DNA of 64,000 nt from Dipteris shenzhenensis (lineage: Eukaryota > Polypodiophyta > Polypodiopsida > Gleicheniales): NCBI GenBank assembly GCA_047967505.1, contig CM106540.1. One strand, 5' to 3'. Of this stretch, positions 34,208-46,426 are shown one piece after another (position 1 is the stretch's first letter; each line of letters begins with the position of its first letter). Below the pieces are notes generated by a model, which was not told the DNA's origin, did no database searches, and worked only from the letters and a program-made list of their open reading frames with translations. Position numbers and translations under genes: made by a program.

Positions 34208-34660
34208 TTTAAAGGACATAGAGAAGTCGCAACGCTCATTAGTGGAGCAATAAACCAAGGAGGGTAACATTTCTTAAATGGTTGATGATGCACCTCAGTA
34301 TGTTGTGAGCATGAAAAATAGGGCTCCTTGCCAAGTGAATATCGTTGATATTCAAACTATATGGGGGTCAAAGTTCCCATTAAATGAGTCTAATTTAGAC
34401 AAGAATATTTGGAACCACATAGCTTCATAAGTTATGCTTGTTGTAGCAAAATATTCAACTTTTGTAGAGGACAAGGCACTGTGGGGATATTTCTTACTTT
34501 GCCATGAGATAGGCAGAACCAAGAGAAAAAGGGAAATTCTTGGTAGATCTTTATCATCAATGTTCCAAGCCCAATCTACATTTGTGAATGCTAATATTAG
34601 TTCCCAAGACCTAGTTTCCCTTATTTGGCCTATGGTCGTCATATGCCCTAAGGTACCACC
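34208..34660 (-). pseudogene. Ty1/copia RNase H fragment
   Basis: The minus strand reads FTNVDWAWNIDDKDLPRISL then ISWQSKKYPHSALSSTKVEY and EAMWFQIFLSKL. These match copia RNase H (Y.DADWAG..DDR.STSG...... ISW.SKKQ..VALSSTEAEY.A). The catalytic Asp of DADWA is changed to Asn (TNVDW keeps one Asp), and the Glu of STEAEY is Lys. The continuation toward 34208 is frame-broken. Confidence 0.85.
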
Positions 34661-35150
34661 ATTTATGTCATATCATGGATTATGTATTTGACATGGTCCT
34701 AAATTATCTTATATACCACTCTTCTCATTCTCTTAATTTACTAAGATGAGAAGAATTTGTAGTCAACATTCAAGGTATGGCTAATACACCCTTTAGCCTA
34801 CAAAATTATGGCTATAACATTCTCATAATCCATCATCAAATGCCCATCATGGTACTTCACAGAAACATTCTTTGTTGCATTTCACCATTCACATACACAT
34901 GCCTGTTGTGGCATATTACAACCTCTATTTGCATACGGTCTATCAGATCTAGCCTAACAACAATTCAATGGATGTTGGGGCTACATGATATCTTATTGTT
35001 GCTAATACTTGCATTGCGCTAATTTGGCCCATGAGCAAGATTTGCTAATGAATTGCAAATGGGTAATTTTAACCCAAATTGGGGTTTAGGTGTGGTTATG
35101 GTAACCATGCATGCAACAACCCATCTTTACCTCCACCTCCACCTATATTT
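34661..35150. other. Unassigned stretch
   Basis: AT-rich; no recognised coding or repeat structure. Confidence 0.3.
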
Positions 35151-35159
35151 TGCATCTCT

Positions 35160-35295
35160 ATCTCCATGTCCACTCCAATTCTAGCACTAGATCTAGATCT
35201 AGATCCACCAACTCTAGCTCTAGCTTACCTCCAACCGCACCTCCATCTCCACCTCCACCTCCACCTCCACCTCTACCTCTACCTCTACCTATGTG
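35160..35295. repeat. Compound (CTAGAT)n and (CCACCT/CTACCT)n microsatellite
   Basis: CTAGATCTAGATCTAGATCC (35187-35206) is followed by CCACCT and then CTACCT hexamers to about 35290. Confidence 0.9.
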
Positions 35296-37949
35296 TCTAT
35301 GTCTTTACTTGCTCTGTGGCTTTATTACCAGTTGGCAATTATTTTCCAACCTTTTTGGCCTAGTAGCACCTAAATTGTGGCATCCTTTATGTATAGAGGT
35401 TGTCGACAAGCACCCTTCGACTAGTGTGTCATCTCCACTCTCTCCCCTCTCCATTCTTCCTACTTAATACTTTGGCATAATCTCCCTATTGCCTTTAGCC
35501 TTGCTTTGGTTCCCATTGTTGCTATTACCATTTGAACCTATAAGTTCTCAATGTGGGTCACGTTTGAACTCATGTCCTACTCTTCTACACTCATGTGCTC
35601 TCTTTTTACATATGTAGCATTCTTTATAGGCTATTGTATCAATGCTCTTTGTGGTCTTTGTATTTGCTCACTCCTTGCCATGGGGTGCATGGATGAGAAA
35701 AAAGGTGGAAAATGATGATAAAGGAATACTTATTGATTGGTCTTTCAAAAACTCCACTTTGGGTACATCCCAACTTAGGCCCACAATAAATTACAACCCA
35801 CTTTAAGGTCTCTCTTTTTTTAAAGGTTGTTTTTTATGGGCATCTTAAACCTTATCCCAAAAGTGAGATTAAAAAGGCCCCTCATATATTTAATGCAAAG
35901 CATGGCCAAATTTTAATGATGCAAGCTCACAACATAGAATGAAAAAATGTTGTTGCAGCACACTCTATAATCAATACAAGACATTGCTATTCTCGTTTAA
36001 GGTAGCACTTGCCATAATAGGTCCTTCGTAGCACCCATGATCTCTACTTTTGTGAATAGGGCAATGACCTCCATATGCAATTTGTCTTTCATGAACTACT
36101 TGAGCTAATCACATCTTCTTTCTTCCTTGGAGTATCCAATTATAGTAAAACTTTCTTGAATATCTAATGAATTACACTACTCTGAGTGATGCCACCCCCA
36201 CGATGTGTGCTTTTAACTAAGTGACTTTGCATTATTATGTGATTTTTGCTTCATACATTGAGAGAACCATATAATCTAAGAAACCAGCCATGGCCCATGG
36301 GATTGAAAAATGTACTACGATCATAATTAAAGCACACAATATTACAATCATGTACAAAGCATGCCAATAAAGTAGATCATCAAAGATTCCCTCACCATGT
36401 AATGAGCACTGTGTGCACGCCATCCGTCTAACCATGACTTGCATCATGCTCGTGCACATCATTGTCTTCATGCAAGTATTTCTCAAGCTCCTTGCCAACA
36501 TTTTAAGGGCATTTGAAACACATTCTTTTAGGTCTCCTAATTTAGGATTAGGTTCTAGATTTGTGCTACACTCACAAGGGGCTTCCATAAACCCCTTCAC
36601 ATGTTCAGCCAATTTTATTGAGTCTTTATTTTGGTGAAAATACTTTGTGCCTTTGTACCACCCATGGACACTTTTTTTAGAAGGTTTCCTAGTGGGCCTA
36701 AAATTGTGCATCTTTGTATAGCTTGACATTACCTCCACAAAAGTCCATACTTAACAATAGAGATTCTAAATGTGTAATAATGTGCAAAAATTGTAGTTCA
36801 TCAATGAGATGTTAGTCAGCCACAAAAGTATCTTTGTAATGAATGTTCAATTTTTTTTTGAGAATTCCATTTTAGTTCATTAATGTCACAATCAAGGCCA
36901 ATGAAAATCATAGTTCATGTCACAATTGGCCAAATTTTGATATATTTTCTCATTAATTTTTCCTTACCATTTTCTAGATCTTCACCTTGGCCACCATAAT
37001 TTCCTTTATTCATGGCCTTTCCTTTATGTTTCTTAAGTTTCTCCTATTGTGTTTCATCTGTTTTAACGTCCACTTGTGACTGCATGAAATAAAAACATGC
37101 TCTTTCAACTCCAAACATGTACTTCAGGGTCTTTAAGTCTCACAATATATGCCATTATAGTTTAAAGCACTTAAAACCTTTCAAGTGTAATAAGTATCCC
37201 TCTTTTTTGGGCATTTATTGTGCTTGGTAAAGCTTAAGGACTGAGTTTTGGTAGCTCAAATGTAACAAGCCACCAAATGTGCTTTTTGATTGCACATTGA
37301 AATGTCAATGCATGTTGTAAGATGAGTGTAATGCTCACACTCTTGCACTTGTAACCTTTTATTACTTGACACTCACCTAGCTTTATCATAAAATCAAGTA
37401 TTTCTCTATAATTTACATTCATATATCAAATTTTTATCTCAAACATTCTAATCAACCACACCAAAAGAAGATTCACAAAACAAAGCAAAACATTAGCGGG
37501 GGGGAAAGAGATAGTATACCTACCTTGAGTTATCATATTGTAACATTCCACTATGACACCTTGTATCATATGTACCCACAAGAAAAAAACATTGTTAAAA
37601 TCATTATTGAATGTGGCTTCTTGTCTTTTGTCTTTTCTTTGTTGCCTCCTCTTGTCTTTCTTCCCTCTTGGCTTTTTCTTTATCTTCCAACCTTTTTGTT
37701 TTGATATACTACCGTATTGCTACTTCTTACATCACCATTTTACGTGATACATGCAAGAACTCTCTAAGTGAGCTTTGAATAGTTCAATTGGGGTCTTCTA
37801 CTAGATTGATGTTACTTACTTAGGTCTTGGAACTATGGGATTCTTCAAAACTTTAGGGCAAAGTCCATTGGCAAACACATTGTACATAGCCAAGCAGCAT
37901 TGGATATTGATGTCACATGCATGGACGAGTTTCATTTCCTTTTTAGACA
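35296..37949. other. Unassigned transposon-like region
   Basis: A minus-strand frame of 167 codons (36235-36738) and a short minus-strand CYICKKRAHECRR segment near 35640-35600, loosely like a gag zinc knuckle, are present. So is a Lys-rich minus-strand frame near 37720-37600. None matches a family I can name with confidence. No splice-supported host gene is apparent. Confidence 0.3.
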
Positions 37950-38645
37950 GTAATATCAATCATATTTATTAATTTGTAGGTACTATCAATCCAATAGCAA
38001 ATAAGAAGAACAAAATTGACAACCAAAAGATGCATTTGACACTCCACATAAGCACAATATTGCAATATTGCTTTATTTTCATGCAACACTAGATGTGCTC
38101 TCCCATGTGCTACACCTCCAACCTTGGTAGTGATCTTTTTCAAAACAAAGGGAAAGGCACATTCCCCTATGATGTGCTGTCCCTTGTGTTACACCTCCAA
38201 CACTGGTAGTGATCTTTTTCAAAATGGAGGGAAAGGCACATTCCCCCATGATATAAAATTTATGGAAAGAGTTGTGCCGACTCTCCACCATACGTTATGT
38301 ATGGATTTTATTAGTTTCTCCTTTCCCCTCTCTTCCCTGTCTTTATGCATGTATTCTAATGAGCACCTTCTCCTCATGCACGTTCTAGCATTCCATGCCA
38401 GACCTACTAATCCTTTTCTTTTTGTTTAAAAAGAAATGGATGTTTAAAAAAAAATGTTTGAATATTAGAAAATAGACATCATTTACAAACAAGATTGTAT
38501 TCATCGTGCCAATTATCATGCACATTGAAATTTTAGTCAAAGGACTAGAGGTTAGCATGTTTACATACCATTCATGTCTAATAACCTCAATATGACTCCT
38601 CCACATTTCTATATCCAAGTTGGCCAATCATTCTAGTTTCATCTA
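37950..38645 (+). repeat. Dispersed repeat A, copy 2
   Basis: This matches 5520-6240 in the same orientation. It contains an extra internal tandem duplication of about 76 bp: the block with TGCTACACCTCCAAC.TTGGT at about 38096-38170 recurs at about 38172-38255. Confidence 0.65.
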
Positions 38646-38869
38646 ATGTCGCTAGTCTAAGGATAGGCAAAGATATTACGTAAATAGTTGAAGTCGACAT
38701 AGATTTTGCAGAGAGTTCTTTATAGCCAAAGTAAATTCAAGCCTAAGAAGAGATCATGGAATAATGCTAGCTCATTGGCTTGGTCAAGAATGCGATGCTA
38801 CTTTGGTGCAAAAGTCAACCATGTGATAATAAGTGAGAAGCAAGGCTTACTTTCTTATTGATTAAGCCT

Positions 38870-39770
38870 TGAATGGTGCGATCTCTATTTTTCTAATCAT
38901 AAGCCTATAAATGGTTTAATATAAACTTCAATGACAAGGAACAAAGTCTCAACCCAGTTCAAGTTGAAGTATATGCAAGAGGGCATTTCTTTGATTTAGA
39001 ATCAAGATTTTTAAAATATTCTTACATTGTTGACTATTGGAAACTTGGTATAGGGCATACTCAGAGTTCCCTATAACATGCCAAGAAAGATTATATAGCA
39101 ATCAAAGCAAGAAGAAGGGATGCATTGGAAGGTATTACATAGCTAGAGATGGATGTATGGATGCTCACGTCCACATTATATATGGCAAATGCAATAGTTA
39201 AATGTAGATACATAGTTGAATTTGGACCAATCTAAGGTTTACTTTGAATATTGGAGGGTGGTAAAGTAGGTAGTTCCATTGGAGAAACTTTAGGTTCATA
39301 AAGAAGAAAATCACTCAAGCTATTAACTCTATAGTAGAACCTCATAGAGGATAATATTTAGATTATTTTTAATGATTTTATTTAGATAATTTTTAGTCGT
39401 TCTGAGAATCTTGTTTTCGTGGCCTTAGAGCCAACACTGGTTAGAGCCAAATTCCAAGAAGTCATAATTAGATATTTGGCTACCTTTATTTACCTCTTAT
39501 TAGATGCTCATTACTCTTCAAAATAACTAAAAGATGTTGTGAAAGCAATAGTAGATGGCAAAACACTTGGAGAAGATGGCTTACATGTAGAGTTCTATAA
39601 GTGATTTTGGGAGATTGTAGGAAATGCCTTCTTAAAGTTGGGAGGAGAGCATACTATTGGGTCATCTTCCTCGTTGTCTAAATGGAAGCATAGTAAAATA
39701 ATTCCTAAGGGAGGGAAAAGGAGGAATCAAAGAACTATAGGCCTCTTGTTACAAACCCAAAGAATTCTAA
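38870..39770 (+). pseudogene. LINE fragment (endonuclease end to RT start)
   Basis: SNHKPINGL near 38897-38925 resembles the SDH motif at the end of LINE endonuclease. LKDVV-type sequence then DGKTLGEDGLHVEFYK with a stop, FWEIVGNAFLK, and HSKIIPKGGKRRNQRT (about 39690-39735) match the plant L1-type RT start, like the fragment at 13180 but from a different copy. It is frame-broken. Confidence 0.7.
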
Positions 39771-40447
39771 TCAACAACGACATCATCTTTCCACCAAGGT
39801 CCATTTTGACCCTCCATAACGTCCATGTTTGCAAATCAAGGTCAAATTACACGCAAGGATTTGGAGTCTATCTCTTTGTATAATGTTCACATGAGCTCTA
39901 CGTAATTGGGCCATGCTCATTGCACCAAAAAAGAACAAGTGGGCCAAAAAGAACCATTGGAAAAAGGTAATGGCATTTTGGTGTTGCAACTATTAATGAT
40001 AGAGGGGCAAAAGGGTATCCTTATCTACAAGACCTCTTCAAAAGAGAGATACCTCCATTTATGCATATCCTTGCCTTAGCATTAATAAGAAAGATTTTAT
40101 GAAGGCAAGGAATTTCATTGGCATTAAAAAGGAGGAGGTTATGAAGCCAATGCATACTTTTCCAAGACCCATGTTGTACACAGATTGTATATGGGAAGGC
40201 ATAGTAAACCCTATCATAGGCTTTGTAGAAATATAACTTGATGAAACAAATGACCTATTTGTTCTCTCTGGTAGATTCAAACCTTCTCAAATTTTGAATG
40301 TGGCTTCTATAGATCTTTAATGATTCCTTTTCGCTAAATTTTGATCTACCTTTTCACCTCGGCATGAATTCTAAGGGCAAGTGATTTAGCACATATTTTA
40401 TAGGTTGAATTTAGCACTAGAGTTAACCCAAGTTGGATCAATCTTGA
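39771..40447. other. Unassigned stretch
   Basis: Short frames only; nothing recognised. Confidence 0.3.
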
Positions 40448-40806
40448 TGGAAATATAACTAACTTTGCATGGAAATAGAAGACAAGATGACTGCATAAAA
40501 TGACGAATATACTAGAGAAGATGGTAGAGAATTCTGCTCAATGAAAGACTCGTAAACTTCTTTATTGCAAGTAGTTGATGCGCAATTAGAGAAATAACAT
40601 TCTCAGAGAATAATCACTTGGCCATGCATGTCTCCTCAGGTCGATTGACCTTGTTGGAGCTCACAATCATGGCAAACTTCTACTCTACTATCTACCCTAT
40701 ATCTATCTCTAGGACCGACTCTCATAACACACACAAGACTATCAACAGGTTAGTTGAATGGCATAGAAAGGAGCCAAATGACGATCCGTGATAGTAGAAG
40801 CTAGAA
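40448..40806 (-). repeat. 3' LTR of the gag-only copia
   Basis: Direct repeat of 41901-42268. The two differ at scattered positions (for example GCAAGTAGTTGATG against GCAAGCGGCTGATG), so the insertion is not recent. Confidence 0.8.
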
Positions 40807-41900
40807 ACCACGAGAGTCTTCAAGGGGGCCATGACCATGTCCACTGTGAGTCACAAAGCTGCCACGTACTGTTGCATGTAGAGACAACCAATCACACAAG
40901 TTGATTGCATGGGCCAATCTCATGGCTTAATTCACGCCACCTAGCCAATCCCATGATGCTACAAAAACCTTAGGACAAGGGATGCCTCCCCATGAGGACG
41001 AGCTTCCAAGCTCCAAGCCTACATACCCCCCCTTGGCCAAAACGTGGAGCTAACAGATACTTGTAAACAATCACCAACTCACAAAGAGCTTAATAAAAAA
41101 CTTCCACAAAGGAATCAATCCTCACAAAGAGCTACACCAGCAAGCAGCTCACAAAGAACGTCAACTACTATCAAAAATTGCTTCTCAGAGAGCATGATAG
41201 ATGATACTGCTTTGTTTGAAATAAAAATGCCCAATCTTGATCACTCAGATGATCCGCTTCCACTGGCATAGATGTGCCTTGTTTGTCTTCCTTTCCCTCA
41301 ACTATAAGTGCTTTGCCTTTCTCTAGCTTTAGAATTTCATCTCATTGTTTTGTATAGTAGTATCGCTCTATATGTCCTTCCTTACCACAGTAGTTACACC
41401 TATGAAGATCTCAACTTTGCTTCTTCTTCTTACTGTTGCTGATGCCTTCACATCAAGGTGATGGAAAAATTCAGGCCTGAGAGCACGTCCCATGTAGCCG
41501 ACTGCCTTCTCATTTTTAATCTCCCACGAATTTTTCTCCACTTCTAAAGAATTTCCTTTTGGCTTCTTCTCTGTTCCAGCAACAACTCCCCATAGTTCTT
41601 TTTGGATAAACAATAAACAGGTGGCTAGCTCTGCCACGACAGGAAATTCTTACCACTAAACGTGATGAGGGCAATCCCACGACCAAACTTCTCTCTGTTT
41701 GTTGTATCCATCTTAGTGATGTAGGGGATTCAATCGAACACGAAAGCAGGCTTCAACTATAATATCTCTAATGATGACTTCGAGACTCTCTTCGACCTTG
41801 GCTTCCTTATCTATTTCAGAGCAGTGATTGCTTTTAAGCTAGAATACTTTGACATGTATAGGAGCTCCCAAGACCAGTGTCCTGGCTTTGATACCACTTA

Positions 41901-42268
41901 TGGAAATATAACTAACTTTGCATGGAAATAGAAGACAAGATGACTACATAAAATGATGAATATAGTAGAGAAGATGACAGAGAACTCTGCTCAATGAACG
42001 ACCCGTAAACTTTTCTATTGCAAGCGGCTGATGCGCAATCAGAGAAATAACGCTCTCAAAGAATAATCACTTGGCCATGCACATCACCTCAGGTTGAACG
42101 ACCTTGTTGGAGCTCACAATCATGGCACACTTCTACTCTACGATCTACCCTATATCTATCTCTAGGACTAACTCTCATAACACACACAAGACTATCAACA
42201 GGTTGTTTGAATGGCGCAACAAGGAGCCAAATGACGATTCGTGATTGTAGAAGCCAAAAACCACGAAC
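41901..42268 (-). repeat. 5' LTR of the gag-only copia
   Basis: It abuts the primer binding site at 41881-41896 and matches 40448-40806. Confidence 0.8.
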
Positions 42269-44760
42269 TATGTAGTTATAACGGTGGACCTATAGCATGA
42301 TTGTCCTCCTTGACACATGGAAATAAGACTTTGGTTGACTAAATGACAAAAGATTGAGATGGACAGAGGGCAAAAGATTTTGAAAGAAATGCATATTCAT
42401 TTTATGTGCTAATTATAATTATAAGGCTACTTGATTATGAGATTTCACCTTTAAAATATTGAATAGTAAACAAAACAATACTTTATCAAGAGGTAGTTTG
42501 GTACACATAGAGTAGATCTAGAGTTTGTGGCATTTGTTTAACTTTTATAATGTAGAATATGGGTTGATCTTGAAAGGGGGATATGATGCTCTCTCATTAA
42601 TGTATTTAAAATTCAAAGGTTCATTGAAACCAATCCATTAACGTGCTTAAAATACAAAAAAGTCATTGAAGAGAAATCTTTATTATTTGAATATATGTGA
42701 GTGTTTGGAAAACATGAGGCTCTTGTGTAGGTTTGTGAAAGAGAGAATGATGATTTCGGATGGATTATTTCAATGAGCCAGGTGGCGAAGATCTTGCTGA
42801 TGGTGAAGTGGGAACAATGGGTGGGTTGATAAGATGTGTTTATGCTTAGAGATACAGTGACCAGGATAAAAGCGATACTCGGTACTTGACAAATGATACT
42901 TGATACTTGACAAATGGGGCCCTAGTCTTTGTTGCCCCCTGAAAAACAAAGCTTTACATTCAATTGCTTGGCCAAAATTTTAGAACCAACCCAAATGGTC
43001 TCTTGCATTGTTGGTCAAGCAAGGCAATGAATTGTTCATCATAGCATACTTGTCTTGTTGGTGAGAAGGCTAGGAAATATAAAGTGTGAACCAATACGGG
43101 GGGGGGATGCACTTGCTAGAGAAGTATAATGATGATAATTTTCCAACATGGTGCTACTAACATTGAGAGAGGTGAAGTCATTTTGACACAAGGAGGTCTT
43201 ATGTGAATATATATACACGTGTGTGTGTGTGTAGATTTTAATGTGAATGAGAGTGAACTCCTACCCTTTCAATCTTGTCAAAGGCTAGAGAGGTAGGTGA
43301 AAACTATACAATGGTGATAAGTTGAGGCATTGTAGACTATCATTTTAGGGAAGGCTAAAGGCTCTACTAGACTACTATTTTAGGGAAGGCTAAAGGCTTT
43401 AGTAGCGACATCTCAAGAAGGAGAGGATTGTGACACCTTGTAGGTCCTACGAGTGACATCTCAACTTTATGGTCAATAAAGTGATCAAATTTAATTGTTG
43501 AGATCTTGCCTTTGATGGCCTCAACCTTTGTGAAAGAAGGAAGATACAAGGCACGGATAGTAGGGAGGCATAGTCCATCATGATGGTTGATTGATGGTAT
43601 GGTACGAGGCATAATGAAGATTTGGCACACTAAGGAAATAGTAAAGTGAGATGGAGGTTTATGGCACACTCGCTCTATGAAAACTTGTAAGTAGATCAAC
43701 AGGACACATTCCATGTTTCTACAAGATACAATGTTGCATTCTTGTATGCCATGGTCCAACCATGAAGAGGTGCTCCTATCACATGGGAATTACATTGTTA
43801 GTTTTTGAGAACAACCTATGTTTGTTGTGCAGAATCGTGTATGAGAGGGTCAATTGTATAGAGTGAGCAATAATCCAAAGGTTACCATGATGGGATGGAT
43901 AAAGGTGTGAGGGCAAGCTTGCCTCATATGCACTCCCTTTGATTCCTATGTACCAATGCCATAGGAGACAAGGAAGCTCTTCAGAAGAGAGAACTTTTTT
44001 TTGAGGAGGGGGGAAGGACTTGAGTTGCTCCTCCTTTTTGTTAATAGGAGCCCACGATCTTGGAAAATTGGCATTAGTATTTGTCACGCGATGTGTGAAT
44101 GTTGATTAACCTAAGGTGATTAAGTCGATTGACGTGAGTGTCAATTAAGGTGAGTGTTGATTAATATATTCGAGGGCAGTGGCGGAACGTGTTGGCTAAT
44201 TCGAGAAAGTTTGTGGGAATTCAAGATGCTGATTCGAGAAAGTTCGTGGCTTCCCCGAGCGAGTATATATAGAGGGGAGGGAGGGGGCTAAGGCATAGCA
44301 AACAAAGGGATGGGAGGAAAGCCTGAGAGAAGGGGAGAGAGCATGGAAGGGAGAGAGGCAGGGTGAGGGCAACACACAGAGGCAAGATGAGGGCAGTGCA
44401 TAGAGGGTGAGGCAGAGTCGGATGAGGGCAGGGCACAGGGGAGGCGGTAAGGCTAAATTAGATGATAGGGAGGCGGTAATAAATGATTCGACTTGCAAAC
44501 TTTGTTAATGACCATGTGGGACGATTTGCCTGATCAAATGGTTGTTTATTCTAGTATAACAAATTATGTAAGATTATGACATGATGTGGAGGGATGCTAT
44601 TCTATTAATGATAAATCCTGTGAGGCTGTAGGATGATGTGGAGGGATGACAGTATAATGTCATGAGATGGTGGTGTGACGATATGGTGAGAGGGGAAAGG
44701 GGTGACATAGCAACAAGAGAAGGGATGGGACTATGCAGATTTTGATCATATTAAATTGCG
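42269..44760. other. Unassigned intergenic stretch
   Basis: No long recognisable frame. There is a G run (43099-43106), a short (GT)n tract (43217-43232) and a GA-rich block (44270-44470). Minus-strand frames at 43367-43759 and 43779-44087 have no recognised motif. Confidence 0.35.
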
Positions 44761-44784
44761 GACGTCAATGTGTTGGTTGGGGGT

Positions 44785-45215
44785 AAGTGTTAATCGGATG
44801 ACAATAATGGTAGATACAAATAGATGGTTGCATGATTTAGTATACTCTCACACACAAGGAAAGCAGTGGGCATAGCCCTCAGCATAGCGATGCTGAAACA
44901 TCCTCATGGGGAGTCCACAATTGTCCAAGTGGGGAATCGAACGCCTGCAGTAGCAACACTTAGGCAAGTGGACACCTTTGCCATCTAAGTTGAAGTTACA
45001 AGGGTGAACTGAGCTCAGTGCAACCTCAATCGACACATACATTTAAAACAAAAAGAGCTAGCTAGCTATGGAGTGACACACACATAGAAAAAGAAGTGGA
45101 GTGTCTTCCTCCATCTGCCCTCTCTATCCATTGCGGATGGTGAGTATTCTTTCAAATAGTGTTAATAGGATGACAATGATAATAGATAGAAGTAGATGGT
45201 GGGATGATTTTACCA
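44785..45215. repeat. Short direct duplication flanking a SINE candidate
   Basis: About 55 bp at 44785-44840 (GTGTTAATCGGATGACAATA... AGATGGTTGCATGATTT) recurs at about 45155-45210 (GTGTTAATAGGATGACAATG... AGATGGTGGGATGATTT), with the SINE candidate between. Confidence 0.6.
44860..45012 (-). mobile_element. tRNA-derived SINE candidate
   Basis: On the minus strand an A-box-like TAGATGGCAAAGGTG (44987-44973) is followed about 30 bases later by GCGTTCGATTCC (44944-44933), a good B box. This spacing fits an internal RNA polymerase III promoter of a tRNA-type SINE. It is not a real tRNA: the arms do not pair well. The 3' end and target duplication are undefined. Confidence 0.45.
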
Positions 45216-45512
45216 TTCAATCCCTCTTTGCTCGTGCCTACCAAGCTTTCATTGCTAGATTCGAAGATTTGTGGAATTTTGTAATGTTGAGGTTTGACTC
45301 CCGAACCTAGGAGCAAGGTGCATTCAAAGACTAGATGATTTGTGGAATTTTGCAACTCACACACTAAGATGGTTGGATGATTTACCATTCAACCCTTCTC
45401 TCTCGATTCCTCCAAAGCTTTCAATTTTTGTTTTTACACACACGCACTCACATTGCGAGGAGCCAATAGCATGTGACCTAAGGTCCTTTACACATTGAAG
45501 GCTACCTATCTT
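45216..45512. other. Intergenic
   Basis: Contains a partly repeated motif, GATTTGTGGAATTTTG.AA, at about 45266-45284 and 45336-45353. No gene is seen. Confidence 0.35.
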
Positions 45513-45720
45513 GGCGGCCCAAGTTTAGGCGCTGAAGCTGCAGCGAAAGGCATTCTTTCTACCTATGACATACGATGATGAAGTAGTGAAAATAGGAGAC
45601 CACAATGCGGAGGAAGCTAGGCTGCCCGAGTTGAGGCGCTGAAGCTCCAGCCAAGGGCATTGTTTCTAGCTATGACACACCATGATGAAGCAATGAAAAT
45701 ATGAGACTACAATGCCTCGG
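45513..45720. repeat. ~107-bp tandem duplication upstream of MAP65
   Basis: Two adjacent units (45513-45619 and 45620-45720) share GGCGCTGAAGCT.CAGC, GGCATT.TTTCTA.CTATGAC and GATGATGAAG.A.TGAAAATA. Confidence 0.75.
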
Positions 45721-45879
45721 CAGAGTGTATAAAGCTTGAGTGCGAGTGCAGAAATTGGCGGTGGAAGAGGAGGGGAGGAGGATTCGAACTCGGGGAGTAG
45801 TGAGGTGAGGGGGTGACTAGAGGGAGTTGAAAGGGTATGTGAGTTCTGCAATTCACAAACTCTGTTAAAAAAGGGCAAA

Positions 45880-46426
45880 AAGGGAGAGAGAGAGAAAGAG
45901 AACAGGACAGTGGAGTGTGGAGTGTGTGAACGAAAGTTCCTACATTTTCCCTTTCGCTTTGTGCGAGCTCTAATTCTGTACATCTTGTGTTCCTCCATTT
46001 TTCCTTCCTCTCCATTGTTCCTCGAGTTTCCCCGCATCAGTTCGCGAGACAGACACACACTCAGAGATGGCGAGAGTAGCTACAGTAAAAGACACACACA
46101 CACCCATACAGAGACAGAGAGAGAGAGAGAGCGCTTTTCAGCTTCAGTCCCTTCAGCTTACAATGTAGCTTCTTCCCTTTTTCTTCGCAGCCTTCTCGGA
46201 GCTCCACCATGTAGTCTCCTCGCCCCCCTTCCACCCTCGTCTTTCTCGTACTTGCAGCTTCTTCCTTACCTTTTCTGCCTCCTCTGCTTCGCCGTTCTTG
46301 CGGCCTCTCCGCTTGGATGCCATTTTTTCTGGCTCTTTGACGCTCCTCTGGCTTTGCTGTTCGTCCTCATCACGCACAAAGCTTTGCCAATTTACTCACT
46401 TATCGCGCCATTTTGCACAGACGGAG
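45880..46426 (+). promoter_or_regulatory. Probable promoter and 5' leader of MAP65
   Basis: Pyrimidine-rich leader-like sequence precedes the start codon. It includes a (CA)n then (GA)n microsatellite (46091-46131) and CT-rich blocks. TCGCGCCA at 46403-46410 resembles an inverted E2F site; an AACGG core (minus strand, near 46295) is the minimum of a mitosis-specific activator element. The transcription start cannot be placed. Confidence 0.35.

Larger units (their letters stand above)
40448..42268 (-). mobile_element. Gag-only Ty1/copia derivative with two LTRs
   Basis: Direct repeats of ~360-370 bp, 40448-40806 and 41901-42268, both begin TGGAAATATAACTAACTTTG on the plus strand and end AAACCACGA. 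Inside the right repeat, on the minus strand, TGGTATCAAAGCCAGG (41881-41896) is a copia-type initiator-tRNA primer binding site, so the right repeat is the 5' LTR. The ~1.1-kb interior encodes only a gag zinc knuckle (CNYCGKEGHIERYYY, about 41405-41361; the last Cys is Tyr). No protease, integrase or RT is present, so movement would need help from another element. Confidence 0.8.

Noticed and set aside
36235-36738. 167-codon minus-strand frame as a possible host gene
   Set aside because: No recognised domain, no splice or promoter support, and surrounded by transposon debris; kept only as part of an unassigned region.
37800-37950. Minus-strand frame with a pattern loosely like hAT-type transposases
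   Set aside because: Only a few scattered residues agree and the neighbouring domains are absent.
45291-45305. GGTTTGACTCCC, a B-box-like match on the plus strand
   Set aside because: No convincing A box upstream and no tRNA fold.
45780-45800. B-box-like GAGTTCGAATCC on the minus strand
   Set aside because: No A box at a fitting distance and no repeat copy seen; not enough for a SINE or tRNA.
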